Assembly (NCBI GenBank): GCA_965206975.1
Contig: OZ242253.1
Location: 744,001-808,000 of the forward strand
Reading direction: 5' to 3'
DNA length: 64,000 bases
Origin: JAAXGI01 sp965206975
GTDB taxonomy: Bacteria > Gemmatimonadota > Gemmatimonadetes > Longimicrobiales > Gaopeijiaceae
Part shown: piece after piece, positions 62,085 through 64,000 of the stretch
How the letters are laid out: the number at the start of each line of letters is the position of its first letter
Numbering within the stretch: the stretch's first letter is position 1
Made by a program: the position numbers and the translations under genes
Notes under the pieces: generated by a model
What the model was told of the DNA's origin: nothing
Seen by the model: only the letters and a program-made list of their open reading frames with translations
The model's database searches: none

Positions 62085-63935
62085 TCACCCTCTTCCCGAA
62101 CTCACGGAAACGCCCAGTGCGGATGCGATCTTCCGGACCGCCTCCACCCGCCCCGCCCGGTTCGCCTCGCGGTCGGTCCGCACTTCAAGGATCGCGCTCC
62201 CCCCGAGCTCCGCCACCGCCGTCCACGCGTCCTCGAGCGCTGTGAAGGGACCGGCTTCCCCCGGGGGGCGCTCCCCGCCGCCGGGCGACCGGAGGTCCAC
62301 CCTCACGTGCGGGAGTCCGTGAAGCGCTGCCAGGTGGCTCAGGTCGAGGCCGTGCGGGGTCACGAAGAGGGGGGTGAAGGCCGGTTCGTAGGAGCGGATC
62401 GGGAGGAAGTGGAAGATCCCCCCGCCGTCGTTGTTCAGCACCACGAGGAGGACCCGGACTCCGGGCGCCCGGAGGCTCGCGAGGCCGTTCGAATCGTGGA
62501 GGAGCGCAAGGTCCCCGACCACGGCAACGACCCGCCTCCCTGACGCGAGGGCAACTCCGGCCGCGGTGGAGACCACGCCGTCGATCCCGCTCGCCCCTCG
62601 GTTTCCGAGCACCGTGAGCGCCCCGCCCCGGTGGGGGACGAAGGTGTCCACGTCCCGGATCGGCATGGAGTTCGACACGAAGAGGAGCGCCTCCTCCGGG
62701 ATCCGGCTTGCGATCTCCGCGACGGCAAGTGCCTCGAAGGGCGGGTCTCCCGCGAGGGCGCACACTCCCGCCCGGACATCGGACTCGAGCTCGCGCCACG
62801 CCTCGAGCCACGCACCGCGCGGGGCAAGGCCTCGCCGCCCGGCCTCCGCGAGACCGGTGAGGAACCGGGCGGGATCCGCCCCGATCCACTCGGTGGCGAG
62901 CGCCGCGTGGTCCCGCCAGCGGCCCGCGCCGCTCACGACGACGGTGGGGACTCCCTCCATGGACTCGAGCCACTCCGCGAGCACCTTCGACGTGGGTGCA
63001 AGGCCTACCCGGACGATCAGGTCCGGCGCGAGCGCTCCCCGGACGCGGGCGCTCGAGAGCGCCAGGTCGTAGCCCCCGACGAGCCCCGGGCTCCCTGCCG
63101 GCCCCGGGCCCGGATAGCGGGCCCCGGATAGCGGATCGGCGAGGAGCGGGATCCCCGTCACCGCCGACGCCCGTCCGAGGAGTGGGCCCACCTCCCATGG
63201 CCGCGAGACGACCCCGCCGATGAGGAGGGGCGCGCGGGCGCGGCGGAGCGCCGCCAAGAGACGCGCGAGCTCCCCCTCGGGGAGCTCCGAACGGCGCTCC
63301 CCGACGCGCGTCCAGGGCAATCCCCCCGCCCGCCCGGCGGCTCCCGGTGTGGCGGCTTCGGCGAGCCCCGGGCGGAGGTCGCCCTCGACCGGGGTGGGAT
63401 CGAGCGGGAGGTCGAAGGGAACGTTCAGGTGGACCGGCCCGGCGGGCTCTCCGAGCGCGTGGGCCATGCCCCGGCAGACGACGGACCTGAGGCTCCGGAG
63501 GACCGCATCGGAGAGCTCGCCGGGGAAAAGCTCCTCGAAGAAGCGGACGTACCCGCCGAAGATGCCCCGCTGCTCGATCGTCTGATTCGCGTCCGCGCCC
63601 CTGAGCCGAGGGGGGCGGTCGGCGGTCAGGAGGATGAGGGGCGTCTCCCCCTGCGCCGCCTCCACGACGGCCGGCATGAGATTCGGGACGGCCGTCCCGG
63701 AGGTCGTGATTACGGCGGCCGGCCGCCCCGTCGCCTTCCCTGCGCCGAGGGCGAGGAAGCCGGCGGAGCGCTCGTCGATTTGCGTAGAGATCCTGAGGCG
63801 TGAGTCCGTCGCAGCCGCGAGGACGAGCGGGGTCGAGCGCGAGCCCGGCGAGACGATCACGTGCTCGACGCCCGAACGCGCGAGCTCGTCGATCAGAACC
63901 CGGCCCCAGAGCTCGTTTCGGTTCCGGAAAGTCAT
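62085..63935 (-). CDS. menD: 2-Succinyl-5-enolpyruvyl-6-hydroxy-3-cyclohexene-1-carboxylate synthase
   Basis: 616 aa thiamine-diphosphate enzyme. N-terminal VIVSPGSRSTPLVLA, catalytic Glu in STQIDERSAGFLALGAGKAT, NQTIEQRGIFGGYVRFF, and ThDP/metal-binding segments NRGASGIDGVVSTAAGVALA and GDLALLHDSNGLASL. First committed step of the classical menaquinone route. It opens menD-menB-menA-menE; isochorismate synthase (menF) is not in the last 65 bases of the window. Confidence 0.95.
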   Translation of the reverse strand: MTFRNRNELWGRVLIDELARSGVEHVIVSPGSRSTPLVLAAATDSRLRISTQIDERSAGFLALGAGKATGRPAAVITTSGTAVPNLMPAVVEAAQGETPLILLTADRPPRLRGADANQTIEQRGIFGGYVRFFEELFPGELSDAVLRSLRSVVCRGMAHALGEPAGPVHLNVPFDLPLDPTPVEGDLRPGLAEAATPGAAGRAGGLPWTRVGERRSELPEGELARLLAALRRARAPLLIGGVVSRPWEVGPLLGRASAVTGIPLLADPLSGARYPGPGPAGSPGLVGGYDLALSSARVRGALAPDLIVRVGLAPTSKVLAEWLESMEGVPTVVVSGAGRWRDHAALATEWIGADPARFLTGLAEAGRRGLAPRGAWLEAWRELESDVRAGVCALAGDPPFEALAVAEIASRIPEEALLFVSNSMPIRDVDTFVPHRGGALTVLGNRGASGIDGVVSTAAGVALASGRRVVAVVGDLALLHDSNGLASLRAPGVRVLLVVLNNDGGGIFHFLPIRSYEPAFTPLFVTPHGLDLSHLAALHGLPHVRVDLRSPGGGERPPGEAGPFTALEDAWTAVAELGGSAILEVRTDREANRAGRVEAVRKIASALGVSVSSGRG

Positions 63936-64000
63936 CGGGCGGAAGCTACCGGGCCGGGCCGGGGGAATCCAGACGCGAGCCTCCCCACCACCGCCCGGGG

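Overview
The window is GC-rich chromosomal DNA. It carries a SusC/SusD outer-membrane pair, two tandem DUF5916-type outer-membrane proteins, a Bat-type von Willebrand operon, a menaquinone (menD-menB-menA-menE) operon and many signal-peptide or lipobox proteins, with GTG/TTG starts. This mix of a diderm cell envelope, SusCD-like uptake, DUF5916 proteins and menaquinone in a high-GC background best fits Gemmatimonadota, but that is inference from gene content only. No rRNA is present. The only tRNA is tRNA-Ala(TGC) at 9285-9357 on the minus strand.

Layout. 1-7300: minus-strand envelope genes: a Bat-like TPR/VWA/VWA operon, a frameshifted HtrA-like lipoprotein, an NmrA-like oxidoreductase, and a cytochrome c plus copper-monooxygenase-like protein with a secreted partner. 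7495-8962: an IS256-family element with a 9-bp target duplication. 9285-11900: the tRNA and plus-strand small envelope genes (lipoprotein, membrane protein, plug-only TonB-like protein). 12000-19450: a mobile-element island with two IS1380-family transposases and a group II intron. The intron's reverse-transcriptase gene is split by a second, ORF-less group II intron inside the YADD-coding region and by an IS1380-like element. 19660-24162: susD and susC. 24550-35340: a second, strongly nested island with six IS110/IS1111-type transposases, one intact IS256 element and an IS3 orfB cut into three pieces that rejoin in frame. 35430-45080: secreted, NHL-repeat, aldo/keto reductase, DUF5916 x2, truncated LMW-phosphatase and parvulin genes. 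45320-46490: a small unit with a perfect Shine-Dalgarno and a terminator, then about 0.95 kb without a recognisable gene. 46486-50590: thioredoxin-like, greA, purE and a TerB-like/acyl-CoA oxidase fusion. 50595-57045: DUF411 protein, a peptide resembling NHLP-type RiPP leaders, and a LolCDE/MacB-like ABC transporter operon with a beta-barrel and a LolA-like protein. 57442-63935: tyrS and menE-menA-menB-menD.

How the genes work together. The men operon makes menaquinone from isochorismate through MenD, MenE, MenB and MenA; menC, menH and menF are not seen here. SusC/SusD form a TonB-dependent uptake pair. The LolA-like protein, two FtsX permeases, ATPase, beta-barrel and small GG-motif peptide are tightly spaced on one strand and look like one export or envelope-trafficking unit; this is the most attractive candidate for an undescribed system. 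The two mobile islands preserve an insertion history that can be reconstructed base by base.
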